NCBI GenBank assembly: GCA_017590115.1
Contig: JAGGNK010003335.1
Location: forward strand, 8,495,916 to 8,559,915
Direction: 5' to 3'
Length of the DNA stretch: 64,000 bases
Origin: Montifringilla adamsi
Taxonomy: Eukaryota > Chordata > Aves > Passeriformes > Passeridae
Made by a program: the position numbers and the translations under genes. Shown here in pieces: positions 40,577 to 53,900 of this stretch; position 1 is the first letter of the stretch, and each line of letters starts with the position of its first letter. The notes under the pieces were generated by a model. That model ran no database searches and was not told the origin of the DNA. It saw nothing but the letters and a program-made list of their open reading frames with translations.

Positions 40577-40646
40577 CCTCTCCTGAATCATGTCTATGCA
40601 TGGTTATTGCAAGAAGTAACCATGCATAGACATGGTTCAGGAGAGG
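40577..40646. repeat. Near-perfect inverted repeat, 30-bp arms with 10-nt loop
   Basis: The left arm (40577-40606, starting CCTCTCCTGAATCATG) and the right arm (40617-40646, ending CATGGTTCAGGAGAGG) are reverse complements at 29 of 30 positions. The single difference would be a G-U wobble in the plus-strand transcript and an A-C mismatch in the minus-strand (pre-mRNA) one. The spacer is TTGCAAGAAG. Complementarity stops sharply outside the arms. No known element family was recognised. Possible origins are a template-switch mutation, a tiny foldback element or a hairpin RNA. Confidence 0.97.
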
Positions 40647-41126
40647 ACAGTAAATGGTTTTCCAAGGAATATCCTTTATCACATATTGCGAAAGATGAGA
40701 AACGTGTTAGAAAGTGTCTAAGGAAGGGATACAAAGTGATGTGCTGGAGAAGCAAACTCCACTCCATCACACAAACCACAAAGATCTTCCTGTGCAGGTA
40801 AATATGTGCCGTAGCCATCTGGCTTGAAACATCAGCCTTGGATTTTTAAGATACTCAAATTCCATGATCTGCAGCTGGGCATTACAGTTGCTCAGTGTGT
40901 TCTGACTTTTTAAAGCACTCAGAAAAAGTGTCTCAAATGGGCCAGTCAGAACACGAGGGAAGTTCCAGCTCCAACCACTGGTTACTTGGTTCTCTCCTCT
41001 GCAAGATGTGGAAAAAACACTCTCTTCCTGTGGAGGGCTATAAAAACAGATTCATTAGTGGCTGTGAAACATCTACTTAGAGCATCAGAGAAAAACTCTG
41101 GAGAAAGTTCAGTCACCAGAGCAGGG
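40647..41126. other. Intron between the inverted repeat and a CpG-rich block, nothing seen
   Basis: No exon, repeat or RNA gene recognised. An open frame entering the next block begins at 40986 on the plus strand. Confidence 0.55.
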
Positions 41127-41503
41127 ACGAAGGGAAACCCTGGAGAGCAAACAGAAAACAAAACCCAAAGTAGCTTCTCCCTGGAGAGCCTTTTTTGCTC
41201 CGTCCATCAAGCACGGCCTGAGCAGCACTGCCAAAAGCCAGCCTGGCCCGAGCCTCCAGCGCAGCTCAGCCCTGGCAGACACCCGACACAAAAACCTTCA
41301 GCCCAAACCGGGAAGGCTTGGCAAATTTTTAGCAAAACTAAATCCGAGTTCAATAATAGGAAGCACCGTGTAAACTCAGCGATAGCTGACACTACCCACT
41401 CTGCTTACAACTCTGCCATGTCTCCAGATAAACCACCAGCTTCCAGCTGCCCACACGGAGATTCATTGAGGCGCCGCAGGAAAGAACCGCGCTGCTTTGT
41501 TCG
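41127..41503. other. CpG-enriched block in the intron
   Basis: By eye about 16 CpG dinucleotides in 377 bp, clustered in runs such as GGCGCCGC and ACCGCGCT, against about one per 100 bp in the surrounding intron. A 176-codon plus-strand frame (40986-41516) runs through it but shows no domain. An unmethylated regulatory element or alternative promoter is possible; this is inference from composition only. Confidence 0.4.
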
Positions 41504-44500
41504 GGGGAAAGTGTGAAATTTATCATATGCCTTTTATTTTTTGCTTTCCCTTTTCCCCTTACTTCAGACTGACAAGTGCAAATTAAAATTTCACACCCAG
41601 CCTCATACAGGGAGCATGAAATTCTGATTTGGAGGATTTAGGTAGATTTCTCCAGGATTATATGGATGGCAGCTGCCCAAGTCAGTGCCACTGGGCCTGT
41701 CCTGGCCAGCCTGCCCTGCCCTTGGGCTAAAACTTCTTGGTGCAAATGTTTAAAGAGGAGGCAATGCAGATGTAGCACTAAGAGAGCTACTGCATATGCA
41801 TCTTCTTTATTATTGATAAAACTAAAACATTATCATACTGGGAAGTACTCTCAGAGGGATTGAGGCTGTACCCTATGCAGAGATGTCTGGTTCTAGGTGT
41901 CTCTGCAATAGAGCCACTTACAGGGCTCTTTTACAGATAACTGACTTACAGATAACCAGAAGATTCTCATATTTAAACACCTAAAACTTAATGCATTATT
42001 AACACTGAACACAGATTTTTTACTGTGCCATTTCTAGAAACAAGAAAGGATTTATTATTTTTTAGGTAATATCTATCCTTTGAAGCTTATTGACATTTAT
42101 GATGTAATAAATCATAATTTAAAGAATCAAAGACTGCAGTGAACTGATGAGCAAACCATTTAAAGAAGTAGGTTGGCTATATTAGCTAGGAATTCTCTGG
42201 CACCAGTTCCTGATTTAGTTAGTATACACCACAGCACAGACATTCAATGAGCTACTTTTCTACTTTTCTCTTTGCAGAGAGCCACATTCTCCCCATTTTT
42301 TGAGACGATCTAGCACATGGAAAAGAAAAAGGTGGGACTAGAGTCAACTCTCAATTGTGCTGGTAGATATTTAGGGCAATCCAATAAACTCAATGTCCTT
42401 GAAGAGTTCTGGACCATCACCAGTGTAATTGAAAGAAGTTAATGACTCCAACTCTTAAAAAGCCTCCATACGACAAGTCCTAGGAATCCAACACTCACAT
42501 TATTAAGGGTTTGGTTGTCATTATCTTTGATTAACTCGGAAACCTTTTCCTAACTCAAAGTCAGGATGTGATGCCATTCCAACACCACACAGCCACAACA
42601 CTTCTGGAAAAGCATCCCTTACAGAAAATAACTGCACCCAGTGTCAAAACAGCACTGCAGGATTAACAGCGGCCTCAACATTTGAACATTACTTTGTCCC
42701 AGTTTTGAATCCATAAAAAACAACTCTGCTCAGTCAGGATGTTTTAATCACTGAGACTTATTTGGGAATACAAATGTATGAATAAGAGTCATTCCTCCAT
42801 CCAACACCACCAAACCACAGCAGAACATGAACTCTGCTCAAGGACACACTTTTACTCAGCTGAGGACTCTGCTGCCAAGCTGCCTACCCATTGCTATATT
42901 TTTCTTGTTTTCAGGGTGTGGAAATCTTTGTTCATTTAAAGGCATCCTTCTGGTTTATTGTCCTAGATCACTTACCTTCTGAGTGATAATTATCAGTACA
43001 AGCACCAGTGTGGTTACTGGGATAAAGGTGCCTTATCCCAAGCAGAGTTTGTCTTCCCACAGAACTAGGTTACACAACAACACCAGCGAGGTTGCATCAT
43101 TTTAACTACAGGAGGTTACATTAGTACGATTTCTGTATTTACATAAAGATGAAGAAAAAAAATAATGATGTACAGGAACTAAAAAGTACATCTTGATTGA
43201 AAGATGGCTGAGACAACCTGATAACAGCTTATATGTCTACAAAACACTGGCACATGGAAGAGAAGGAATTTTTTTAAGAAGAAAGTGGGGGAGGGTTAGC
43301 TACAAAGGATAGATTGTGAAAAATTATTAAACTTAGACCCAAGAAAACATTTTTAAGCAGTGAGATCATTTAGACTACAATGCAGGCTCCAAGTGCAAAT
43401 TGTTGAATTTCTTCCTGTGGAATTCTGCTGAATGAGTTTGAACAATGCACAGGAGGGAGTGGTGGGACGGGGGCTCGGGACGCACCAAAGGACCAGGGAG
43501 ATCATTTCCGTAGCAGACAGAGGATACTGACACTGCTATACAAGTGACTGCAGGGATCTGGAATATCTGGCTAAATGAACAATAAACAACTCACATTCTA
43601 AATGCATTTCTAGGGCTTTGCTTGCGCTGAGAAATCATCCATCAATGGAAGGCAGAGCGGGACAGATGTGAGGAGAGCAGGGTGGGCTGTGAGCACTGCA
43701 GAGTGTCCCTCCACAGGGAATCCTGCATTTCTGTGGGTTACACAGAAATTAACTACATTTCCTGCCCGTTTGGCCAGAGGGAGATGTGCAGAATAAAAAG
43801 TAACAGCCTCTTAAAGATGAATAAAATTTGAGAATACCGCAGTTAAGAAACAGATTGGAAATATCAAATCAAAACAGGATTTGATTTTAATACAGGAAAC
43901 CATTATCACACACTCAAAGCAAGGGCAAAAATACAGTCAGCACCAACTAATAGCAAGGCAAATGGCTTACACCAAACAGTCTCCATTTCATGTAGACAAA
44001 GGCTCATATGCATGAATTTGTCTAAGCAAGAATTTAGAGCCTTGGTGATACACGATTTGCACCAAATCCGTAACTTTATTTTTAAATATTTTTCCTTCAT
44101 GAACTAGATACTACTTGGAAAATTCAAACTACATTTCCATCCTGCTTTGATAAGAAAGGCTATAAAATCAAAATAGGCTCTGATTTTGGCCAAAATTTTT
44201 CTGTATTTTTCCAGAAGGGAAAAAAACAAAACCAGAAAGAGAAAAAAATAAGATATACCTTTGTGGGTGGCCTCCTGCAAAACTGGCAGAAGAAACCCAC
44301 TGCTTTCCAGTTTCACTTCTATATTCAGACATGTTTGCATAACTTTTGCATTTGGAAAGGATCTTTCATATTTCAGGGAAAGATGGTTCTAGTAAGAAAA
44401 ATTGTTTTTACCCAATAACAACTTCCTTTTGTCTTCTTCATTCTAAGTTTAGCAAAGAACGCTTCATCTCATTCAACAACACAATCCAAAACCCACTGAA

Positions 44501-45389
44501 ACTTGATTCTTATCAAGCACAATGCTAACAAAGCCCTTGGGAACAGTACATGCTAGAGACCAAGGCTTTGACATTATTTTGTTCATCCAGGTTTTCTCCT
44601 TCTTCTGCTCTTTATCTTCCCAGAAATTTCACCCAGGTGGAAGTAGAGAACACAGTTTGCCTCACTTTTCTAAATGTCCAGATGCCTGACCAAGCTACTG
44701 GTGTTTTGAATCTCTTCTCCAAGGAAAAGCACTGGCCATAAGGTAATTAGCTCTAGAAGCCCAGTAAATCTGGTACAGCTGCAAGATACTGGAACAAGTG
44801 AGCTACACACGTACCCAGTAAATTTGGGGTATTTTTCAACATTGTCTTACATGTTAAGAGCATGTTCTGAAATCTCCTGAGCACGTGCAGCAAGCAGGAT
44901 GTAACTGGTATGTACTGGGATTACAACACGTAGGTGGACCTGTGCTGCAGGACATGCAGCACACCGAGTCCCAGTCTTGCATATTAAATCCCACACAACT
45001 TGGATACTTCAGATTCACTCTGGTCAAAGCACACACAGATCCCTTTTTGGAAAATCCTGACAGAATGATGATCCACAGAGCCTGACAGATTTGTCCAAGT
45101 CCTATTAAAAAATCCATCAAAAAATCAGGTGACACTGGAATTTTTTTCATGCAACTCAATCATTTAGCCATAAGCATATAGACTTCTTGCAAGATACAGC
45201 TAAATCAGCAAAGAACAACACTTCAGATTGGAAGGCAGATTGGAAGATTTGAGTATCTTGACACTGCCTAATTAAGCTATGCTGCTTTTCACACCAGAGC
45301 TGCCGGCAGAAGGTAAAACATATTGCAAGCATACAGCTCTCTGTACAACCAGACACTAAATGGCACTCCTGCCTTGCTTCCTCACTCCT
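41504..45389. other. Intron interior, no gene seen
   Basis: AT-rich, with no recognisable exon or transposon. A small local duplication of TACAGATAAC lies at about 41934-41957. Nothing else stands out. Confidence 0.55.
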
Positions 45390-45725
45390 CTCCGTGCCAT
45401 CCCACCTTGCCTGCCCACCGTGCTGGCAGGGAAGCGCTGCACAGGGCATGCACCAGAGCTGCTCTTCCCCAGGGATCAGCGGAGCTGGGCTGCTGTCCTC
45501 ACCCAGCCTCGGCTGGCAGGGACCGGGCACCACACGGCCACACTCCAAGCACAGGAGTTTCCTCCTTGCAAAGGGCAAGAGCCTGGAGCAAAGGAAGCAC
45601 CTGCAGCTGTGGAGTGTCTTCAGACCCCTCTGCAAAGGGAGAGCAGATTCCAGCTGGATTTCCACAGCAGCCTCCTCTTCCAGCCTGAGGTCAGCGCTTC
45701 CAAGGGAAGGACATTCACCCCGAGC
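45390..45725. other. GC-rich block with moderate CpG content
   Basis: About nine CpG in 336 bp, and overlapping open frames in several frames (45156-45665 minus, 45323-45756 plus), as expected for GC-rich DNA with few stop codons. No protein family is recognised. Confidence 0.35.
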
Positions 45726-48700
45726 TCTTGGCAGTGTATCTGAAACATCCTGTTAAGCACTTTGTGGGTGTTTGTAAAAGCAAAACGTGAAATAAAATGA
45801 AGTCCAAGGGTTTACACTGTTATTAAGATGACTGTGAGAGGGAGAAACAAGAGGAGAGCAGCTAACAGGAATACAGAGGTCAGACCAGGAACTTCAGAGT
45901 CTGTAGGTGCCTTATTGATTCTCCCTTCAGATCCTGAAACCAATAAAATTATCTTCCTGAGATCCTTTCTATAAAGGCTGAAGACAGTGATTTCTCCTGG
46001 GTATCTGAACAACTTTAAGCTTGTTTTTAAAAACTTGAACTATTTACCTTTATTATGAAGGAAGTGAGAAAGGTATTTGCACATGACAATGACTTCTGGA
46101 AGAATGTGGAGGGACCAATACTGCAGAATGTTTTTGATGTTAGCCCAGGAAGTGTATTTCTACCCTTTTTAGCTATATCAGAATATGTGCTTTGCTTGCA
46201 TTTAGTGGACATTTTGGAATTTGGGAAGCAAGGTTTTGTGTTTCAAGCCAAATTTGCCCATGAATGAGAAATTCTTCTAAATGCTAACATGATATAAAAT
46301 TCTTCCAACAATTTCACTGTAAATTGGCAGAACAAAAAATGAGGCAGTAAAAGGCCTCATGCAACGTGACATCTTGGCATGAAATGGTCAGAGTACCAAG
46401 AGGGCATGATGGGCTCCATGGAAAATGTGAATGAGAAGCCTGAAAGACACCAAGACATCTGGGAAACATAGGAATCACCAAGACATCACCTGGAGACCTA
46501 AATTAGACCAATTGTTATTAAAAAAATAAAGAAAAAAAAAAAAGTGGCTCACTGGCTCACCTGGACAAGGAAGAAAAGGAAAGAGAGTGGAAATACCAGT
46601 AACAGCAGAGTTGATGAGTCAAAATTTTCGACTTCTTGCTGCTACACTGTAGAGCTGAAATAATTTTGATGAATTGAAGAAACATACAGAAGCACAGCCC
46701 AATGTGAATTCAATCAATTATTGAAATCAGTTGAGAAGTTGTCAAAAAATTGCAGCAGAGGGATGAAAAGATACTTCCACACGCACAAAAAGCAGTGAGT
46801 TTTGGAAAGTACTATAGGAAAAAAAGGCACTACATATTTCCTGAAAATTGGATTAAAAACAAAGTATGAATGGAATAATGAGATTGAGCACAGTGAAGTG
46901 CATATCTAAAGAGAGAGCTGTACAAAGAAAATTCAGAAAATTATTTAATTTTCTGAAGCACAAGGAGGAATGGAGGTGCAATTGTTACTGACAGAGTTTA
47001 ACAAAATTAGACCCCACCTCTGAATGCATCTAACAAAGGCTGGAGGAAGGAGCACCTGACCAGGAGAGAGAAGAAAGTGCTCATTAAAACAAAAAGGAGC
47101 AGCACTGAAATCCCATGACAAATAACCTGGTCACTTATGATCTGGAAGTTTCTTATCTGGTTCATTAATGACAAATTGGCTGAACTGGTTGAAACTAATG
47201 ATGTGTTGCTTGATATAAGGGAGGGTATCAACAAAGCAAAAGTGGGGAGGAAAAAAACCCATCTCCTGGTGGCTGAGATGTTAAAGGCAGGAAAAGATTG
47301 CCTGAATTCTGAGCAAATGAGATGAATGTGTATGACATTGTCACAAGTCTTTGTCTGTGTCCTAAATGGTGAAAACACATCTGCTGCAACTGGAAAGCAG
47401 CACAAAGCACACAGCCTCTGCAAGCTGCACAGTGGGAAACCCGGGAAAAATAAATGTATTTTCAAAGGGGCTCTGATAATTTTTTATGAACAATGAAAGA
47501 TGCGGCTGTCTCTCAACAGACATAAAAGCAATGTTAGAGAGCAAGCACTTGTGCAGTGTAACCTCTTTAGGAATGCCTGGATCCTTTCCATCACGTCCAT
47601 ATATACACTCAATCATTAGCAATACACAGGTCATGTTTTCAATGCTTAGTTCTTAACATAACTTGAAGTTACAAAATCTCAAAGTAAATCATGAAACTAA
47701 AAGGTAGAAAATTAATCTAAACAGAAGCAAAGACACTTTGCAGTTCAGGCAAATTCAGACAGGCAGTTTCCCACAGCCTTGTACCGGGTCTGCCCCCAAT
47801 AAACTCACTGGGAGTTTTTCCATTAAAATCAGTGTGAACAGGATCAAGTGCATGGCTTGGCTGAACCCTATCCACTTGCCAACCAGTAATTTATTATTAC
47901 AAAGGCAGTTCCCAGAAAATGCATTCTCATAAGGTCTGTGAGAATTAGCTATCACATAGCACGCCTTGCCTACGGGGATTTTGAAGGACACACTGTAATT
48001 TATTGGTTGGAGTTCAGTTCCATCTCACATTGCAAAGACTCCAAATTCTCCTTTAAAAAACTTCAAAAACCTGAAATAATCTTAAGGAAGAAATGTGGCT
48101 TCCTAGCAAAGGGGATTCTTTCTTCCAAAGGTTCTTGGAAATGCCTCTGCTGTCACTTCAGAGACAACCAGGCTTTCCAGCTGTCTGACCTGAGACCCAC
48201 AAGGTCTGTAAATCCTACCAGTGCAATCAATCTGATCTGCAGCAAATCTCCAGATACCAGAGACAAACCAGTTTCCTTGCAAGGAACGCTCTGCCCTTTG
48301 CCAGTGCTTTTCTCCAGGGTTTCAGCAGCACAAAAGAACATCTAATTCTCTTCAGGACGTCTGGTAAGAGGCTCCCATGTGGAACAGTGGGCAATCCATC
48401 ATTATGGACCAGCAAACACCTCCTCAGAGATCTAAGGCCTAACTAATTCTGGCCATGTGCCCTTCCCACCCATGTCCCAGCACCATCACCAATGACCAGC
48501 GGAACAGAAGCACAAAGGGCCACCTCAGGCTCCCCAAAATCTGTTGGCACCTGGAATTAAAGGATAATAAGGGTTGCTACAACATTTTTGCAATCATTCC
48601 ACCTCTATTCCACACCAAGCCACAAATACAAACCAGACCCACAGCCAAAAACAGCAGCAATTAACCCCTTGGGGCTGGAATGTGATGTTACTCACCACCA

Positions 48701-50695
48701 GTGGAGTAAACCAAACTTCCACTTAACTTTCAAGCCCAGACTTTATTCCAAAGCCTGTGTTTTCTTGTCTGCATTTTGCTGCTATGCTATTGCCTGCACA
48801 TTTTGCAAGCATGGTGGATTTTGCCAGTCTTCCAAAAATATTCTGCTTCAGTAATATATGACCTGCAGGTTAATATCTGAAATGCTACAATGGGTTGCCA
48901 TGGAAATGTCAATACCATCCATTGCTCTGCACACATTTAATTGGGATATCCTAGAAAACTACCTGGAAATTTAGTAATTATATTCAAGTCGTCTTACAGT
49001 GACTCAAAATCAGATTTTCCCCTTTCCATAAATTTTACTCCATGGAAGTTGGAGCAACTTTTTTGAGTTTCATAGGATATTTAATATCCTTAGCTGGAGC
49101 CTTTGGGTTGCTTTTTTGTAACCATTTCACAGTTTAACAAGTCTCCAGAGGCTCTGCTTAAAGAAAAACACAGCAAAAAATGATTCAGCTTGCCAGTAGA
49201 ATATAAAGTTAACATGTATGATGTTCAGCCTGCTCTTTAGTCAACAATATCTTAAGAGGGACTGGGAAAAGGCTACATTGAACTGGCAAAAAGAACAGCC
49301 AGCAAGTCTGTGAACAAGGACTCAAGCAGAGATTTAATCTATGGCTTTGGACAATATATTATTTTAAGTTCTGGCCCCTGAAAGGTCTGATTTCCCAACC
49401 TCAAGAAATACTTTTTTTTATGTATTGAAGAAAAAAATCTGCTTTAAAAGCCACATAATAAATAGATACAAGCCCCAAATATCTAGGGTTTGGCATCCCC
49501 AGTTTCATTGTGAATAAAATGTAAGCGAGAGCTCTGTAAAACAAGATCCAAAATTCTGCCCTGCTCCACAGGGAAAAAGGCATGCACGACTGCAATGTGT
49601 TCATTACTATATATAACAGGGTCTCTCTAAAAATGGAAAACCCTAGAAAGAAAGAAATCCAGTATGATGAATGAACTCTGAACACTATGATCTAGCAAAG
49701 CTCAATTAGACAAACAGAATTGCTGCCCACTCAGCAACAACAAAACACAGCTCACAAGAGGTAATTTTCAGTGCTTGCTAATTTAATATATTTTAATAGT
49801 CAGGCAAGGGCAGCTTCTCATGTCACTGTTTAGATCCTGTTGCTACCACTCACACCAGATGCTTTCCCAGGAAGTGACCTGGGTTTGCTGGTCTGTGGAA
49901 GAACAGCATTTCCAAAATATCATGACTCCCTACATCCAAAGACCCATTCAAAAACTTGCATCACTTAAAACCATACCACCCATTTATTCTTAAAATACTT
50001 CACAAAAGAAAAAAAAAAAAAAAGAAAAAAAGAAAAAAAATATGAGACAGAAAAAAGAAAACAAATGGTTCATATTTCTGTAAAAGTTAAAATAAAGCCC
50101 TGCAGCAGCAAGGTAAACCTTCCCTGTTTAGCATGCAAGGTGGTTTTTGAGGGGGGTGCATTTGGGATGGGTGTTTTGGAGGCAGCTGCTTCAGGCACAA
50201 AACATTTATTTGTGTCTCTCACCGTTCACAATCTGCAAACACCTCCGACAACTGCAATATGCCTCCACAAGTACCACAGGAAAAAAGATCTCCTTGACAA
50301 GCAAACAGACATGGTCACAAAGTGCACAGATACCTGATGAGATTACAAGTTTAAAAAATTCCTACAGGTGGCAGTTCATAGAAACCATCATTAGGCTTGT
50401 CTTTTCAGGTTACTTTTAGACTGAGCATGTCTTACGTGCAACTCACTCTTTGGGTAAAAGAATCCTTCCTCAAACGTTCTGTAAATAATCACTCCAATGT
50501 TTACAAAGCCATGATTGTTGAAGCAATGCTAAAATATTAGTGTTACCAGGAAAAAAAAACCAGCCCACGTCTCTTAAAATTGACAGTCTGTAATGACCAA
50601 ACCCTGCAAAATGGAGCAGAGCCCAGGGAAATTAATTTTGATCCAAGGACAACTGTCTGGAGCCCAGCAGGGCTAAAGAAGGTGGTTCTGAGCAC
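45726..50695. other. Intron interior, no gene seen; purine-rich plus strand around 46330-47330
   Basis: The plus strand is visibly rich in A and G between about 46330 and 47330, including an A-rich run at 46519-46543. Another A-rich tract lies at 50003-50040. The purine bias agrees with the T-over-A skew of sense strands in long transcribed introns. No exon or transposon recognised. Confidence 0.5.
50003..50040 (+). repeat. A-rich low-complexity tract
   Basis: A-rich run with scattered G, continuing less strictly to about 50063. It is low complexity, with no identifiable retroposon attached. Confidence 0.85.
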
Positions 50696-50993
50696 CGTGA
50701 GGCTCCTGCAGCCGGTCAGCAGCGAGGGATGGAGGGGCTGAGCTGCCAGGGAGTGCTGCTCCCAGCTCCTCCTCGCACCTGCTCCTGCGGGAATTCCGGC
50801 CGCCCTTCCCCACACACCCATCAGGCAGCGCTGCAAAAGGCTGCTGAGAAACCTCCCCTGAATGAGCTGCCTACCTATCCAACTGTCAGCTCTGAAGTGG
50901 AAATAAAACCCTTCCCTAACCCCCTCACCATCCAGATTGTGATTAATAATTTTTCCCCTTGAAAGCAGCACACGTTGACGGGCAGCCGAGCCG
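50696..50993. other. CpG-enriched block in the intron
   Basis: By eye about 12 CpG in 298 bp, including TTCCGGCCGCC and GCCGAGCCGAGCC. A 176-codon minus-strand frame (50543-51073) spans it. Its first residues are hydrophobic and signal-peptide-like, but nothing further is recognisable, so I do not call it a gene. It is a possible intronic regulatory element, from composition only. Confidence 0.4.
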
Positions 50994-53900
50994 AGCCAGA
51001 TGGTCTGAGCACACACACAGAGCTGGAACAAGGAAGAGACTGCACAAAAACTCAGAGATAAAAGGAAGAGCAAAGATGCATCTCAGGCTTTTAATCAAAG
51101 AACCTGCTGACAAATGAGATACACAGTATTTAACCCATTAACAAGCATTGCACTGCAGTTCCATGAGCAACAATATCATATAGAACGTTAAGAACCTGTT
51201 GGTCTGCAAGAGACTTCATCTTTTGCATGGGAATGGGACAAGTGGACAGCAGAACCAGGTGCCACTCTCTGAGGGTCCCTTTCCAGAAATGCAGCCAGTG
51301 GAGCACAGGGTCTCCATGGGCACTGAGAAAAGCCATGCAGTGATTCAATTGCTTGCCTCACCTCTGTTGGAGCACCCAACAGCTTCCAGCTGGTGGCTGC
51401 ATCTCTTCCAGCAATGAGACTCAGATAGCAACAGCTGGCAAGAGACTGTGGCCAGTGGGAGAGGGACTGTCATTAGCAGGGTGTTACACTGCTTTAAACC
51501 CATTACCAGACCATGCCTTTGCTCTCATTACAATAGTAAAGTTTCAGGATGCAGGTGTGTGCAGGCAGTGTTGCAGAGATCAAGAAAATACCTCTGTATT
51601 AACAAACAGCCACTGTTTGGCTTGAAAATTCATCATGGTCCAAGCCAGTCCTGCTGATAGACTAGTTGTAATCTAATATGCAAATGCTATGTAAAACAGC
51701 TCCCAAGGTTTATATTCAAATGAGCAAAGACATTTAAATTCAAACTATTACCAGTAAGCATGTATGTGGGACTTTATGATCTACACAGTTTGGGACAAAA
51801 TATTTAGAAAAATAATTATAAATCATTTGTAACATGATCGTTTAGAAAAAGCAGAGCTTGCACTCATAGTTTGCAGTAACAGTTTCTGTTACTGCGTTAT
51901 CCCACTTACCCACTGTTTCAAAACAGTGTTTCTGCTCTATGGCAAAGCACAAATTTTCAAGAAGAAATTCATTCACTACTGTTACCAAACTGCAGATCCA
52001 AAGCAACTATAATCAAAAACTTTGCTGTTTTCCTCCTGGGCTAAGACATTCTTGCCTTTTAGAATTTCAGGAAAGCACAGGGGAAAAGAGCCTTGCACTA
52101 GCTGAAAGGAAAGTTAACACTGCTGTTGCTTGTTCTTCAAATGAAAGTTATTTTTACCTAAAAAGTCCAAGCAGCCCCAAGCACTGCTTAGGAAACTCAA
52201 AACACAAAAAGTACCAAAAAAAATATAAAGAGTCACAAAATTGTTATGGAAAGTTATTACCCAACACAGGCTTTAGCTCTAAACCAAGGCTGGGCAGCCC
52301 AGGCACCTCATTCATACCAACCACCGGCTTACCACAGGTGCACTGCCCACCTCCTGCAGGGTGTAACACATGCTTGGCTAAAGCATAAACATCCAAGAAG
52401 CACGAGCTTCCCTGCTCATCCCTGCACTGGCACACACCAGGGGCAGAATCTGGTCCAGAAATCTGCATCCTCCTCTCACTGTATTTACAAAAGGCAGGAG
52501 AAGGGCTCTGTGTCCCGCAGCCCGCCCAGCAGCAGCACTGGGGAGCAGCAGTGCCTGCCCTGCCCAGCTCCCCCAGCACTGCTGTGTCTCACTGACCCAC
52601 ACAGCACCTGTGGCTGCAAGGGGAAGGCAGGACAAGCAGGAGTCCTGGCTCTGGCTCTAGGCAGGGGGAGGAACAGCTTTTAAAGGGAACAGTGCATAAT
52701 GCAGTGGTTAAACACGTTATACAATGCAGAACTCCCCATATAAGAGCCAGCTAAAGAAGCTGCCCTTAGCTCGGGCAGTGGCTTTTGCTTTGCAGGTGCC
52801 CAGTGATGGCTGATTGCAGCACCAGCTCTGGGCACTGAAAGGTTCTCCTTCAAACCAGCATTGAGCTCATGAGCAACACAGGGCTGTAGGGAAGTGTTTG
52901 GTGGCAGCCATGAAAATCAGTGCAGAGTAAGACCAAGCCATTTGTTTCTCATTGTCCAGCTGAGCTCACACCACCATAAATGCAGAGACCCTTCCAGTGC
53001 CCCTTCTGCAAGCACCAAGGGAACAGCACCACACAGCACTGCTGCTCTGGCCAGCCCGTGAGGAGCACATCTCACAGAGCTGAGAACAGTCAGAACCAGC
53101 TGCAATACATTTTTAATCCTTGGACCACTTCACAAGGCCTCACATGTGGCTCTCCTGTTTGTGAGAAATGATAGCAATGTAGATGTTTGAAGGATGTGCA
53201 TCTCTCCTGCAGCTCTGGCTATGTCCATCACTTTCACTTGATGATGTCTTTCAGCCTCATCAAAACACTGCATCATCATCATCATGGACAGCAGATGAAA
53301 TTTATGCCACTTTTTGTAGGAAGGGATTTTAAACTGAAAACACTTATCGGCGTTTTCTACTAGAGCTTATTTTAGTGGTGCCTACCAGATGCTATTTTGT
53401 GTATTGTTATTAAACACAGAGTTTGAATCCCATGGTACAAAACAGCAAACACTACACACTACCCATATTTTTGAATTCTCACTTTCAGAATCCATTTCCT
53501 AAACAGAGATACGGGTTGCAGAACACTTTCAGTTTGTCAGGACAGAATATTAAGGTCCTTCTGTGAACAAGTTTCTCCTCATTTGAGCCTGGCAGGACCC
53601 GCTGGATCCTCGCCATCCTCTGTTTTTCTCAGCAGGTTGGACAACACGAGCACAGCTTGTAAATAAACAAACCACAACAGGATGACACTTCACAGAAAAA
53701 CACACCAGTAAATGTGAAATTGCAAAAACCTTGTGGGTGTGCACATACATTTTCATAAGGCAAACCTCCCCACACGCCTGTGGGCGGCTGCACACCCTCA
53801 CACATGAGAGCTCTGGCTGGGCTTCTGGAGCCAAAGTCTGATTCCCAACTGCTGCTCCAGTGAACTCTGCCCTTCCACAGGGCTTTTACCAGCACGGCAC

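Noticed and set aside
40986..41516. 176-codon plus-strand frame through the CpG-rich block
   Set aside because: Low-information Ser/Pro/Lys-rich sequence without domains; CpG enrichment alone does not make it a gene.
50543..51073. 176-codon minus-strand frame with a hydrophobic, signal-peptide-like start
   Set aside because: Nothing after the first 25 residues is recognisable, and the frame length follows from GC-rich DNA. No evidence for an alternative ADAMTS2 first exon in frame with the following exon was found.
53411..53435. TTTGAATCCCA resembling a tRNA T-loop
   Set aside because: No acceptor stem, D-loop or anticodon arm can be arranged around it.
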